A stretch of DNA of 64,000 bases. Source: Bipolaris cookei (taxonomy: Eukaryota; Ascomycota; Dothideomycetes; Pleosporales; Pleosporaceae). The notes beneath the pieces were generated by a model that did not search any database, was not told where the DNA came from, and saw nothing but the letters and a program-made list of their open reading frames with translations. The stretch is from the NCBI GenBank assembly GCA_002286855.1, contig NRSV01000004.1:1-64000 (forward strand). The letters are read 5' to 3'. The stretch's first letter is position 1. The number at the start of each line of letters is the position of its first letter. Of the stretch, positions 43,083 to 56,622 are shown piece by piece. Made by a program: the position numbers and the translations under genes.

Positions 43083-45379
43083 TCAACGCCTTTTGCCCAA
43101 CATCTCATTTCCCAATCCGTCCCTGCCTTCTTCCTTTGTAATCTGTTCAGCAGCTTTGACAAGATCATATGTGATTTCATCATTCACCACGCTATCCTTA
43201 TTATAGGATGGGTGCGACTGGACGAAATGTCTGATCCACTTAGCCGCTGTCCAGTAGGTTCCATTGGCGCGTTTTCGGATCAAGTCAAGATATGTAGCAA
43301 GATCACACCTAGTCTCTACATCGACATTCATACTGTTGAGGTACGATTCCACGAGAGGAATCAGACCAGGGAAGCCAGCTTCGCCAGAGGAGGCTTGCTG
43401 TCCATTGATGACCTCGTTGATAGTCATCTTCTCGTATTCGTCCTCAACCGGCCCAGTGGGTGTTACTGGTCGACTTGGATTTTCGGCAGGTGTCGAAGTA
43501 CCTGTGCCATTGCTGGCTTTGTGCGTTGGAAAAGGGTCTTTGCGAAACCAGAACTTCTGCGTCGACACAGCGTCATGGATGTGTGCTGTCTCCATGTTTT
43601 CTGATACCAGTGTAATGGGGATGTAGAAGTTGAGGTTAAACGATAGTATCGCACGGGTGAGGAGGACGATGAAGATGGAAAAGGCTGCGTTTTCAAAGTC
43701 TGTAATCTGGATCTCCATAGGCCGGAACTCGACGCGCCATCCCATATCTGAGCCAGCTGGCGGAGGCTTGAAGCGCATGTGCTGCCAGTTTGTTGATTGC
43801 AGATTCTCAAAATGGTCGGCTTTGGTGAGATCGAGTTCTTCAAGATCTTCTGCAAAAACAACAATGGGGTCGCGGATGAAGAGATGAGCAAAGTGGGTTG
43901 CTAACAAATCATCCATGCCCCCCTCGACCAGACGCTTCTTGAGGTCGGGGTCTATGATGAGATTCGGGTCGAGGTATTCTGGCCGTAAGCGTGGGTCCTG
44001 AGCGATGTAGGTTGAGTTGGATGCATAGCGAGACTTTGGGAGCCGCCATCTATCGTTCTTAAGAGGCTGCTGAAAGTTAGAAACTCTTCAAAGACAGTAG
44101 AGGAGATTGACTGACCTTTTCTCCCAGTTCTTCTGGGGTACGGTCGTCGACCGATCTACTGATCTGATTCCAGCGCACGTCTGTATCGGCGAGGAAGCCC
44201 TTGTAGATTGGAGTGGCTGCTGTCAGTGCTAGCAAGATCGGGGCTATCGGGCTGAGCTGATCATACATGGTCCTGCCCTCTTCAATGTTTTTTGCTTGGA
44301 AGGTGATTTGCAAGCAGCAACTTCCCATACCAAAGGCCATTGCATCCATGTGAATGTAGTTGTCTTTGGCAGCACCATTGCGGACATCATCGTCCTCGGG
44401 CCAGTTGTGCAAGTCATAGTTGACGGTTGGATCTTTCCAGGGCCATGCAGTCTTCTCGTCTCGAAATACGGGCACGTTGACCTGTACCTTTCTTCCTCTC
44501 CGCCAACGAATGTTTGCTGCCAGAGTTGGGAAGCGGATATGGGGGTTGGCAATTTCATCAGGGACAAACTGAGATCGCAGCTTTGGTCCTGAAACAGGAT
44601 ACGATGGTACGATGCAATCGGTCGATCCAAGACAAGGGAATGTTGTCAATGTGATTGGGAACTCAGTCTCAGCCATGTGATCCTTGGCTATCGCTCGTCT
44701 GCGGGAATTGTGAGCACACGACTATTGGATAATCAAAACAAGCTCGTCTACCTCCACTTCATGTTTGGCTCAACATCAAGCAGATCCTTGAAGCCAATTC
44801 CCCACGGCTTTCCTGGGGTAGCTTCCAGCATGAACCTCCCAAATTCGGGGTGGAACACGGGAGCGGGATTGTCTTTTGTGCTGTCCTAGTCAGCACAAAT
44901 AGGTGAGATGAGGGATATTTTGACTCACTCAGCATTCCCGGTTTGCAGGTCAGGCACCCCGCCACCTTGTTGCAGGAGCTTCTCGTCGTTGGCCAAAGCA
45001 GCTAGAATATCGGCCTGACGAAGCGACAGTCGAACCTTGCGGTTATCTTGATCGTAGCAAACTACGAGATACTCAATCTGCACGCAAATTAGTCTCACAT
45101 ACTGTAACAGACGAAAATATGTTAGTCACCTCATCGCCCCAGAGGAGTGCGTCCCTCTCCTTTGCTTTGGCGTTGCGCCATACGGCAAGCAATTGCTGTT
45201 TATGACATTACTACTCATCTTTTCCAGGGTCTCAAGGCATGCATACTTGGATCCCCCATGACCTGACCTGATCGGCGGCCTTTTTGGCCTCTGGCCAGTC
45301 GAGAGGCGTTCCAAGGGCCCTTGATGTGACATTAGCGAGGATGGTGAGTGACGTAGCACAGATCTTACAGCAGACCCAT
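43083..45379 (-). CDS. GCS1: Glutamate-cysteine ligase catalytic subunit (gamma-glutamylcysteine synthetase)
   Basis: First and limiting step of glutathione synthesis in the cytosol, joining glutamate and cysteine with ATP. Seven exons: 45379-45369, 45319-45247, 45195-45130, 45077-44929, 44880-44752, 44698-44116 and 44066-43083; 664 aa, typical for fungal GCS. Exon 1 is only 11 nt (MGLL less one base). Conserved blocks are MGLLALGTPLDWPEAKK, GDEIEYLVV, VFHPEFGRFMLEATPGKPW, NIRWRRGRKVQVNVPVF, IHMDAMAFGMGSCCLQITFQ, MGWRVEFRPMEIQITDFEN and SLNFYIP-like NLNFYIPITLVSENM. Introns are 48-53 nt with canonical ends (intron 6, starting gtcagt, included). The acceptor of exon 7 is a tandem cagcag, so isoforms with or without one Gln are possible. 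The downstream end faces the NACHT relic; nsdD lies upstream on the same strand. Confidence 0.95.
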
Positions 45380-47204
45380 CCCAAGTCTCGTAACGCGTCG
45401 TAAGAGGTGGTTTAATCTGGGATGGTGCACGGGCAAACAGAGTAGGCGTATGAATGGGTGGCTCGTGGCTCTCAAACGGCGATTGCGGGGAGGTCTTCGG
45501 CGAGCACTGCAGGACTTGGGTCTTTTAAGTGGGGGTTAGCACAAGCCAGGGTTGCTGCAGTTTTTCACCGGCTGCAGACCCCTCGGTTTCCTGCGTTACC
45601 AAAGGACTGTCGCTGACTGACAATGGAGAGGAGTGTGTAATTTTTCTTTCGCTTCCGCACAGATGGCCAATGTAGAACTGCAGTACAAGACTAGGGTTCG
45701 GAAGACGAATGGATTAATAATGCATGGTGCAGTGCAGCAGGTCCATGCCGCTTCGGAAGAAGAAGGCTTTAATACCGATTGACGCTTGCCGTTTTGGGAG
45801 GCTGAGAGCAGAACATGGACCACTAGTACTATGTAGATAGACCAACTTCACCACTGTAAGACACGCTGCTGCTGCTGTGCACGCAATCGATCTTGGACTG
45901 CGCAACGTTACTCGGGCGTGCTGACAGCGAGCCTAGGAGCACGACAAGGGCATGGCGTGTCCTTTGGTCCTACCCGCCTGCTGTTGGTCTGCACCCACGT
46001 GCACACTCGTCGCCCATATTGAGAAAAGATCTCGTTGATACATGTACATATGTAATAGCTACCACGGGCCACAGTGGCATGATTCCTGCAAGCGGATCTT
46101 TTCCCTACTCGTTGTGCTTGCTGACTTGGGCACCACCTCGTCAGCTTAGGGCCTTGTCGCTGCGTCCACGTCTTTTGCAGCTTCATACGCAGATTGCAAG
46201 GGGCCACGCCGAGGGATGGTTATTTGACATAGGATGGAAATAAGTGGAGACCATTGCCTGATTGTCGCAACGTGCAATGCTTGCATTGGGATGGGCCTGC
46301 GTCAGCGTCGTAGATGGGAAGAGAGACAACTGCCGTCGTGCGAGGGATGAATGGATGCATCAATGTCTGTCGGCCCACACACCCCTTAACCCCCTTTCCC
46401 ATCACTCGAAGCCATGATGATATGACTGGCTGCGTCGATTTGGAAACAGAACACGAGACAAACATGGCCGGTGGATAGGTAGAAAACTTTTAGTTGTAGT
46501 GGGCCTAAGAGCCTATGGTATCTCTTTGCAAACGCTAGTCAAAACTGCCCAGAGGCTTCGTGCACTTCTAGCAAAGTGCGTGTCGTGTAAAAATGCTTAG
46601 AAGAACAATCCTGTCCTCCGACGATAAGCGCTTACTTGCGCAACAAAACTCCCGTCCTATGATGGAACCATCCTAACAGATGGTCATGTACAGAAAACGC
46701 CGTCCATCAGTACACAGGCCTGAAAGCCCCTGTCTATGTGCCAAAGTGCAACCGCTGCTATTAAAAGACAAACATGAAATAGCTAACATGTGTCGGACCC
46801 AACGAATGGATCCCATCTGTAGCTTTGAGTGCAACAACCTTTGGCTGGTGGCTCGTTGCTCCATCCCAGTGGTAGTCGGCGATGACGTCTCGATGCCAAA
46901 CTCCGTCATGAAATCCATATAAGGAAGGATACCGCAACCCCTTGGAAATGATACAGACGTCTCATCTCTAGAAAGACAGACTCGTTGAATGAATGCCGCT
47001 AGTGCAAATGCGAAATGAAAAATAATGTAATAAAGATTCCCTTTTTATGCAGGCAGTTGGATGTCATCAAAATATGGCAATTATGTGCTGCTATCTTTGA
47101 GTCGCTGGAAAGCGTCAATATAGACAGATGCTGGTCGGCGATGGACGACCATGGGTATAGAATTGGTGAAGATTGTGCTTCGTGTGTCCAGGACAAGGCG
47201 TTGG
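45380..47204. other. GCS1 upstream region and nsdD 3' region
   Basis: 1.8 kb with no supported gene. Short frames only; a CCAAT core occurs near 45667, whose relevance is unknown. Confidence 0.4.
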
Positions 47205-48925
47205 TCATATCGTCGGTGAGCTATGCTCTATGGGTTTAGGTCGTAGGTTGGAGCTAGTCATGGCTTGCTTTCCGCCCATTTTGCGAGTCAACTTGGCGTA
47301 GTCTACAAGTAGTGTTAGCTAATGACAAGTAGCTGCATCACGGTCTTGAACTTACGCAGGCCACAAGCATTGCACAAGGTTCGGGCACCGTCTGGCCCTC
47401 TCCGCCACTCAGGTGTCTCAGCACGATTGCAGCTGTGGCATCGCCCGGGTGGAGCAGCACGCTACTCATGGAATCAGTACATATGTTAAAAGAGTGTACA
47501 AGGGCCTACTTACACCTCGTTTCCTGGTCTTGTTGTCGCCACCAGTGAAGCCACCCATGCCCTTGTTGTCATCGCCATAACCGCTTCCGCCATCGTCGTA
47601 GCCGTTCATGGGCCTATACCGGGGATCTTGTGGAGCTTCCACAAGGCTTGCTTGGTGGTGGTTGAAAACAACATCTCGCATGCGTTGAAGAGACATCTGA
47701 ATTCTTTCGCTTTGCTTTAGCATCTCGTCAACCTCTTCCAACCTTGGCATCGACTGTGGTGTCATGCCAATGCGTTGGTTATCATGTGCCCGTTGTCGGT
47801 AGATTTTTGAGAACTCTGCAATGCGCCCTGATCCGTCAGCCATCTCGTTGAGCGAAGCCTCGATGTCGAAGCTCTCTAAATGACGCTTGACGGACTCGCC
47901 ATACGGAGCCAGACTCGAGCGTCCAATCTTCTTTTCTTCCAGACGAGCTATTTCAGCGCTATCTTGCCATGCTTGATGCACATAGCGAGGCGGGGCAGAG
48001 TAGGTGGATGTTGCTGGGGGATATGTAGGATTTGGCGCGCTGGTAGATGGGGCTGACACGGTATAGCTGGGGGGATATTGCGAGTATGGGTGATGCTGGC
48101 TCATTGGCGGTGCTGACCGAGGAGCTGGGCTCTCGTAGGGTTTCGAAATTGGCGGAGGATATGAAGAATAAGGGATGCTGGGATGTGGAGCGTTTGGAGG
48201 CGAGGCAGGTGCGGTTTTGAGGGGATGAAGCGAAGGTAGCTTCGGGTTGTGTTGAGAGGTTGGATACGGCGGTCTTGGATCCGAGAAAGATGGGCGAGGA
48301 AGGGAGTCTGTTGGAGCTGGTGCTGGTGGAGGAGGACCTGTCTGTGACGCTGAGGCGATGTATGGACTCCTTGGGTGAGACAGAGAGCTAGGTGGCCCTT
48401 GGCTGGGGTGCTGGATATCTGGTGGGTAGTTTCGTGGACGTTGCTCGGCCGGTGAAGGAGCGGCAGATGATGAATGGTAATGCTGAGGGGCTGATGTTAT
48501 CGAAGAGGGCGGGGGCACTGTAGTTGGATATGAGAGCGGCTGCTCCGATCCCAGGGCTTCGTGGATGGACGGCAAGGACTGGCGAGCGGGCGCTCGCTGT
48601 GAGTCCTTGTCATCGCCAGACATCCTGCGCGATTCGGGAGGAGACAGCAAGCCTCCGAGCGAGCCAGGCACTGCGTTGGGGATTGAGGACTGGGGATTGC
48701 TGTGCGCATGCGATGGCCCAGTATAAGGGTGCAGCGGGCTGGGCATAGCTGGAGCCGAGTGTTTTCTCTGGTACTCGGCCTCCTCGCGCTTGACTCTCTC
48801 GGCATCCATGTGGTTGATTGAGGGGAGGCCGACACTGCAGTCTGTGGTTAGCACTTGTATGGCGAGGCAAGGGGAACGCCGATGACGTACGCTTGTCTGC
48901 TGCCAGCATCTAAGGTTTCCATCAT
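47205..48925 (-). CDS. nsdD: NsdD/SUB-1-type GATA zinc-finger transcription factor
   Basis: Nuclear regulator; NsdD homologues activate sexual development and repress conidiation in ascomycetes. Four exons: 48925-48891, 48834-47514, 47461-47356 and 47302-47205; 519 aa. The N-terminal two thirds are rich in Pro/Ser/Tyr (low complexity), with SLPSIHEALGSEQ and a short conserved helix region (AWQDSAEIARLEEKKIG, MLKQSERIQMSLQRM). The single finger at residues 460-485 is CHSC-X18-CNAC with WRRGPDGARTLCNACGLHY, i.e. the type IVb spacing of NsdD, and the C-terminus follows soon (LTRKMGG). The last intron interrupts the finger's His codon after CGL. The start MMETLDAGSRQ was chosen because both ATGs lie in exon 1 and the splice joins exactly to AVGLPSINHMDAERVK. 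Confidence 0.9.
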
Positions 48926-51668
48926 GAGCGGTACCTTACGTGGGTGGTGGTAAGGTTTAGTTGGAAGATGCGACAGCTAGATGTTGCAAAGGAGTGATGG
49001 TGGGGAATGGCAGACCAGCGGCGTTCATGTGCCTTGCTGCTCAAGGTTGGGAGGCGCCAGAACCTGGAGTCGTTCCTTCCTCGACAAGCGCAGCCAAGCA
49101 AACCACACGGTACTACTTGCAGAATCGTCGACGACGGTCTTTTTTTTTTGCGGTTGCCACGCTCTTCACGTTGACCACTTCTCTCTCTTTTTCTCTGTCT
49201 CTCTCCAATGACTGGCGCTGGGGCAAAGTTTTGCTTGTTGTGACGACTTTTCTCTTTTGTCGGCTTTTGTTTTTTCTACTCAACCGCACACGGTTTGGAA
49301 GGCCGTCACCTTTTTGTCACGGGCCAGGAGCGTTGTTAGCGAGAGGAAGCGCAAAATCAAGACTGCAGGTGCAGGTGGTAGTGTCAGCGACGTGGCTGAC
49401 GTAGGTGGAATGGATCGGGGCGAGTCGAGGCGAGTCTCAGCACACTTGCCAGGGCGGCGTCAGGGACCTTCTCTGTGCTGTGGTTCTGGCGGCGGAGGTG
49501 GATGATGAGTGGGAGAGGTGGGCAAGTGTGGCATGGGGTTTGGAGCGGAGCAGATGGCCAAGCCGTGATCTCACAGTGAGCTACTGGTCGCAATGCCGTG
49601 TCTTGTCGATGGTTGCAGGCATGGGGTGAGCGGAAACAAGAACTAAGACCAGGTGCAGCGGGCTAAAGCAGATACGATCGGAGATGAAGCGCGACGGCAG
49701 CGAGTCGTCTAAGACGTGACGCGAGAGTGCAGTGAGCGGGCAGGCAGGGATGGATGAGATACGGCACGTCTGTTTGCCACGGCAAGGATGCAGGTGGAGA
49801 AGGCGATGGGTGGGTGTTCAAGCTGCAACACTGAGGGCGGCACCCCAGCGCCCCAGCACCCTAGCACGCTCCCAAATCATCGGCGAGCAATGGCTATCCT
49901 GGTCACGCTTGGCCGGACGGAGTCTCCCTCCCCCTACACTGCGCTGTCGAGTAAAAGCGGCAGCCGGCCGGGCTGACATGGAGCGTGGGCGCATCGATCA
50001 GCGCCACAGGCCCCCTCCCCTTCCCTCGACTTGCTTCTGCTCGATCCGCAGCCGTTGTGATCAGGGACCAGCATCGCGACCAGCATCCGCGCGAATGGAC
50101 GCCCCCGCGGCCACGGGCCAAATTATCGCCGTGGCATGCAGTCATGCAATCGAGATGCAGCCGGCCTTCCCACTGATGCCGCTGATGCCCCTCGCCACGC
50201 CTTGGCTGCGACAGCAGACAGTGACAGCCACACACACACGACTACTCATACATACTTACTACTCCATACCCACAAAAAGAGTACGCGCCACGCCGCCGAA
50301 CGCCTCGCACAGCAGCCCGCACCTGTACATGGTTGCTGTGCCGGGTGTGCCGGGCTGCTTTGGTGTGCTGCTCTTCCTCTTCTTTTCTTCTTCCAGCCTG
50401 CTGTCCGCCATGCTCCATCAGGGCAGCATCCTTGGTCCTCCTTCTCGTCAGCCCGTCTACATATATACACACACAGTACTCATGTCCCTCCATAGGTACA
50501 CACCCAGGCACGCAAATCAGCAATCGCCATCAATGGCCCTCTCTCGGGAATCTCTAGTCAACCCAGGGGTGATGCCCACACGACGCATCTGAATCGGTGG
50601 CAACGCGATTAGTGCAGCGGGGCGGCAGCCATCATGCATCGCCGTGACAGACAAGGCAGCGTGTGCCGACGAACCATCGTCTTGCCTCGAGATCTCATCG
50701 GCCCGGGTGCAAGAAACTTTGACTCGAGAGCCGCCTGTACGCAACACCCAATGCCGCTCGCTGCTAGCTGCTATTGCATTATAGTCCGCATTATCGCTAC
50801 GGTGCACGGGGCATCTGCTACTCGATGGCTCTTACATCTGTCCGTACACAATGAGGCCACTTTGTCGCGCCTGGTGATACCTCTGGCCTGTGCCGCTACG
50901 TCAGTCGTCGCTAACGCCTCTCTCAGCGCACCCACGCCTCCCTGGTCTCGTTCCGAACCATGGATCCACCATGCACTAAAGCACTTGCCCGTTGACGTCT
51001 GCACGTGTCTGCTCAATCGCTGGGCTGGTCGCACCACGCCATCCCGGCTCGACTTGCATCTGCCATAGCACAGTAGCCCGTGCTGTTGCCTGTGCGCTCC
51101 CTTGTGCCCTACAGTAGCACGCCCGTGAGGCAAAACGGCACCCGACCCAGACATCCACACCACGCTACCGACAAGTCTCCGTTGCGATTTAGCTGCATTA
51201 GCGGAACCACAACCGATCTGCCTTTACCACTCTCTCGACTCTTTGCCTTTGCCTGGCATGTTCTATCTTTGTAGTATGTACGTATACATGCTACACTTAC
51301 TCGAGGGCTGAGCCCTGCCCGCGCTGACGATAATGCCTGCATAGGCCCAATCGCCGTCACACCAATTCTCCGCGGCAGAGTCAGTCGAGCCAACCACCTC
51401 GTCAGGTGCCTCACATGCGCTGACAGCCATCACCGTAGGCCGAGGAGATACATCGCTCGGTGCCATCGTCCCGCCCCGCTCCCCTTTGCCTTGGACACTG
51501 ACCAGGGTGCTGAAATATTCCAGTGCAACGCGTCTTCACAGCTCGTCACAGTATGCATCAAACTGCCTGTCACACGTGTCTCACAACTCTGCTATCCTGC
51601 TACTTTCACTGATCAAACAGTGTTCTCAGTCATGACAATTACAGCTCCGCAATTGCCCGTGCCATGGT

Positions 51669-51683
51669 CCCCCCCCCCCCCCG
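51669..51683. repeat. Poly(C) run
   Basis: About 14 consecutive C after ccatggt, within the long intergenic region. Confidence 0.9.
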
Positions 51684-54600
51684 ACAAGCTTCATCGCGCA
51701 CCCGTTGGTGGCTTGCAACGTCGAACTGGCGCAGAATACCCGCTTACGCCATTATGTACTACCAACCATATCTCTCAAGCGACATGTGTGATAAATACAT
51801 ATATATCCTACATATGTACACATGCCCGTCGCTGGTCCCCGTCACTAAATAGTGCTGCTTCTGTGCACTCGGCACCGCGCAACCCGATTTGTCTGTCCGT
51901 TTCGTTGTCGCGTCGGTACATTTTTTCCCAACCAACTGGCCCCTTGACAAACGACTCCCGGACTGTTACATTATGTCAAACCCATCTATGCGCAAGCGTT
52001 TTGCCGCTGTCATTCAATGCCAGTCATGTCGGGAATCAAAGCGTTTCGAAACGCATATCTATGAGACTCGGAGAACACTCAAATGACCCGCGTTTGTCAT
52101 TGCACAAGTCGACAAGATCTTGCTCGCCCTGCAGGAGTGCCCCGGACAAACCCGCCTTCAACTATTGGCCTGTCGCGCACGCACATCAACATCCCAATCA
52201 TGTGCATTGAAAAGCACAGCCCATGACCTGACCTGCTAATTCTCTGAGTCAACTTTTCTAGTCTGTGCATACCTTGTGTGCATCGATACTGGCGTGGAAT
52301 CCAGCTCGCTGGCTTGATGTGAACGAGGTGATACGCCAGAAAATTATGCCAACTTTCAGCTCAACCTAGACCAAGAATACGAATGTCGTCGCAATCACGA
52401 TGTTGCTAACGACCTGCATACACGACACTGGGAAGCAATTGCAACCCGTCCTCGGACAAGATTGGCAGCATGAAGAAAGTAGATACAATTTTACCGGTGC
52501 CTTACCTCCTCCGCGTTGCCGTCTTTTGACAGGTTGGGCTCCACGTTTGCTGACTTTACGACACCGCCCGGCGACCACGGTTCCGGCAGCTGTAAACGTG
52601 GCCCTTCAAACTCGCATCGTTTCTCGGGCAGAAAATCCAAATGTGCATCTTGCCACCATCCAAGCATCACGTAGCTGACCAAAAGGGTCATTGTCGACCC
52701 GCCACAAGGGGTCCTTAAACCCTATTGACAATGAGTTGAGAGGTCCATGCATGCTTCACGTGTGCAGCCAGATGAGGCGAATCCCTACTAAAAGCACATA
52801 TGTCGAGAACTTGTCACAGCCGAGGGCACTCGATGCTAGTTGACAGATGAACCCTGTCAGCACACCACAGGAATATGATGTTAAGAAAATCCCGGTAATA
52901 GTTTCTCAATCTGACTCAGGATCTTCAGTTACTTTGCTCGCTTGGCGGCGATCTCGATCTAACGCTGGTCACACCCTTTTCATCTCACACGTATCTGATA
53001 CCCAGTTTTAGTGGGTGGCGCCCCGAAAAAGGTTTAATGCATTGTTCCCGATTCGGTTTCTTGCTTAAGCGACATGGATGCAATAAAGATATTGTATCGT
53101 ACGACTCTCGGTGCACCCCTTGCCCTTCTGCGAGTTGTGTTTCGAGAATATCCGCCTGTCCATTTTGGGCATGCTTGATGATCCTCCTCGGTCGTTTACT
53201 CAAATTGGTTTATGATCGTCTCACCCGCACTCAGCTTCGTGGAGGCGCCGTGAGCTTGCATCGTGACGATTTTCGCATGGCACAGCGCGGCAGGAGGAAA
53301 AAAAGCAACGTTGGACAGCGCTCCAATAGGCTCCACTGTGGAATTCGCACTTTCCCCGCGACTACTTCTGGCGACATGCAGTCGCAGTCTGTTGATCAAA
53401 ATAAATACAATGACCTTTCTTTGTTGAGGGAAACATGGATCGTCGCAGAAGTGGCCGGCTTATCGCTGTCTGCATGCCCGAAGGAATCTTTAGGGTCGCC
53501 CGTTTCGGGAGAATCCTACTTACCTAGCAGTCATCGGCACACGCGTTCCGGTCCTGCTGGGGGACGACGTGCCAGGACTGGAGCCGCCTATGGCAAAATA
53601 TGGGGCAGCCCTAACACCCTTTTTGGTCGTCGTGCAGCAGCTCCCGTGCTGCACTCGCTCCACGGCATGAAATCTGACTGCATTTTACGTTATGCAAAGG
53701 CGGAGGAAACGGACTTGTGTGATGGCCTCTGTTGGAATCTTTGCTTCAAAACAAATAGCGCAATTGCCCCTGGAGTATGCAATATCATCGCCACATGTAC
53801 TTTATGGTCTGCTGCACTCACACTCATGCCTATCTGTAGCCAGTAGCCTGAGTGAACAATACAGCCATGTGGCCTTACTAGATGGCCATCGTCGTCAACT
53901 GTGCAGTGTTCCTTTATTGGCATAACATGTGCATATGCGAAAGCAACGCAAGAGCATCTCTGCTTGATTACACACATGTGAAAAGCAGTGCAAATTTGCA
54001 AGGCAGATTTCTCAAAAAAAAATTACAGGACGCTTACAAGCTGTCTACCTGCGACAATACAAGGGAGCGAGTACATGGGTTAGAGGGCCATGCGCTACTA
54101 GTCAGCGCAGCGTATCTCTAGTGTACCGGCTATCGTGAGATTTGTCTTGAGGGTAGATCTACGGGCTAGTAGCAGAATCTGACAAGTGAAACGCATTAAC
54201 ACAGAGAGGCCGTGGCGGTGCAACTGTAATTGCAAACACTCGAGCCTTTGGAGATCCATAACGCCACTGATCTTCTTTCCCAACATCAAACGCGAGTTAT
54301 GCACGAACACTATGTCCATGTCCAGGCGTCGAAGCAAAAACCTAGTAGTTATGCTTGCAACGATCATCGCCGAAGGATTTTCGTCGCGTTTCAATTCTCC
54401 GCCCGCGGGCATTTGGTCACATCACAGTGCTGCATGCGTGCAGTGTAATTTTTGTCTTCTTCTTTGCTTCTTTTCTTCGCTTGTTTTCTCGAAGTCGAGG
54501 CTGACATGCAGTTTCTGGATCGTCCCGCTTCGGTTGACGGCGGAGCTTACCCCACATCGAATTTGCCCTTCTCTAGACCAAATTCCCATAGGTCAGCCAT

Positions 54601-55470
54601 TCGCACGCGGCAAATCTTGACACAAGGCGATGATATCAAGATCTCATAGTATGCAAAGTGGATGCATACAACATGTACATGGACACATATGTACATGCGT
54701 ACACAAGTGCTGGTATGAATGATTGTGCCTTTTGCTGGGTCATCACGAGACACCTCTCCTCCCCACCATACTCGTCATCAATTGATTCTCAACACGGTCA
54801 CGCTAGGTACCATGTGGCTGGTTCTGGCGCTTGAACGCTTGCTAAGTCAGCGGCGGCCGTGTTAAAGCGGCAGCCCGATCAGGTATCTCTTTCCGATTGG
54901 ACGGCTCCTTTTGCCGAGAGAACAGACGCAAAACACCCACAGCCAGATCTCACCTCGGCATCAATTGCCCTCCGGTCTTTCTACAAGTGCAATGACTACC
55001 TCATCAAACCAACGGCATTACTAGGCACACACACACACACTCACCCCCATGACCTCGTAAGTTGCATTTACAAGCACCCTGTATCCCAGGCTTGTCTAAA
55101 GGACCTGGCCCGTGCTGCCCAAGCTAGACTTTTGTTGGCCACAGGTATGCCTTTTCTGTCTGCAGGTCATGTCTGCTTTTTTATGTTAATCGTCTACCGA
55201 GCAGGTTCTCGAACGCCACGTCGTACGAGACCCTAGAAAGAGAGGGGAGGGGCTAGGTGTATTAGGGCTATCAGGGTCATTTGGATTTGCCCTGCAGTAG
55301 AGCGTAAAGGGGAGAGGGGGCCTGTTTAGCCCCTTGCTGCCAGCAAAGTATGTAGAGTGGTTTTGACCCACAGGGTGAATCTGATTAACTTCTGAGCCCT
55401 TGATGTTTTGGGAAAACTAATGTAGATGCATACATATGTACGATGGGCGAGGTGGAGACAAGGCTGGCGG

Positions 55471-55512
<42 letters not shown>

Positions 55513-55520
55513 TGTGTGTT
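55471..55520. repeat. Compound (CT)n-(GT)n microsatellite
   Basis: About 25 nt of alternating tc followed without a break by about 24 nt of alternating gt. Confidence 0.95.
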
Positions 55521-56596
55521 TCTGTCTCTCTCTCACAAGAATTTATGGAATTGCACAACGAGGCCGCCCCGTATAGCTACTATTGGCCTCTTTTGTCCCC
55601 TAAACTATGTAACTCAACTGCCTCACGAATTTGTGACTCTACAGCGCCCAAAATCAGCCCTCCCCTCCCCTCTCCCCCGTTTTCTGTACTAGCGGATTTT
55701 ATTTTGTTCACGCTTAAAACGGGAGTGCCAAACGCGGCTACCGCTGCGCCTGCAACCTGCACAAACCTAACCCTCCTTGGAGGAACACGAGGAACACGAG
55801 GAAGAGGGGACGGGTCAAGCCTTTTTTTCGCCGCAAACCAAAGAGTAGATCCCTTTTTGAAGATCATTGATCAGCAACCCACGCGGGCATGGGGGGAGGG
55901 GGGGGCCAAGAAAACAACCCAAAAAAATAGGTACGAGGTTTTTGTCACTACTCTACATACTACAGAGTTAATGTGCAAAATGTTGTGGAAACTTTTGGTT
56001 TCCCTTTCCCCCTTCCCTTTGTTTGGGTTTGTCGTGAGTACCTGGCCGCTTTGCACTTGCATGCTCGCGCCAGAAGAAAAGAAACCCTCTCCCCCGCCGC
56101 CCCTCCCCCCCCCAAACAAAAGACATAGTCAAACTCAAAATCTGGAAACGATTTAGGATCTCGTATACAACAAGGCCCCATCTTCCCACGAGTACGAAGC
56201 GCGCTGTCTTCCGTACACCCGCGCATCTCCGTTCGTTTGTCTAAATTCAACTAAAAAAGCTGAACTTAGCAATAAGGCTTACAGAGCTACGCTAGAAAGA
56301 ACTGAGAAGGCGTGTATGTGGCGCACGATGCCTTTATTTTTTTTTGACATATTTGGTTGAAGACTAAAACCGGAAACCCCCCCCCCCAAAAAAAAGGAAG
56401 GAGCAAACGAGGAAGGAAACTCGATCTGCGCTAAGGAAAATTTGGGGGTGAACATCGTGGTTTACTGTCCCTTCTCTCTGGGGACTCTATCTGTCACTGT
56501 CTGAGTTAGTGTGTATGGCTACGCCCGATGTGGAAATTTTTAGGGACACAAGATTTGACTTTAGAGGACCTAGACCCAGAACTAGAACACTGCTGT

Positions 56597-56622
56597 TTTT
56601 TATTTTATTTTATTTTATTTTT
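56597..56622. repeat. (TTTTA)n microsatellite
   Basis: Four to five tandem ttttat-type units within a T-rich stretch. Confidence 0.9.

Noticed and set aside
49732..50592. 286-codon open frame in the large gap
   Set aside because: Low-complexity, Arg/Pro/His-rich composition typical of GC-rich non-coding sequence, and it overlaps open frames on both strands.
53037..53846. 269-aa ATG frame in the large gap
   Set aside because: Uninterrupted but without any domain, and codon choice unlike the neighbouring genes; cannot be supported without transcripts.
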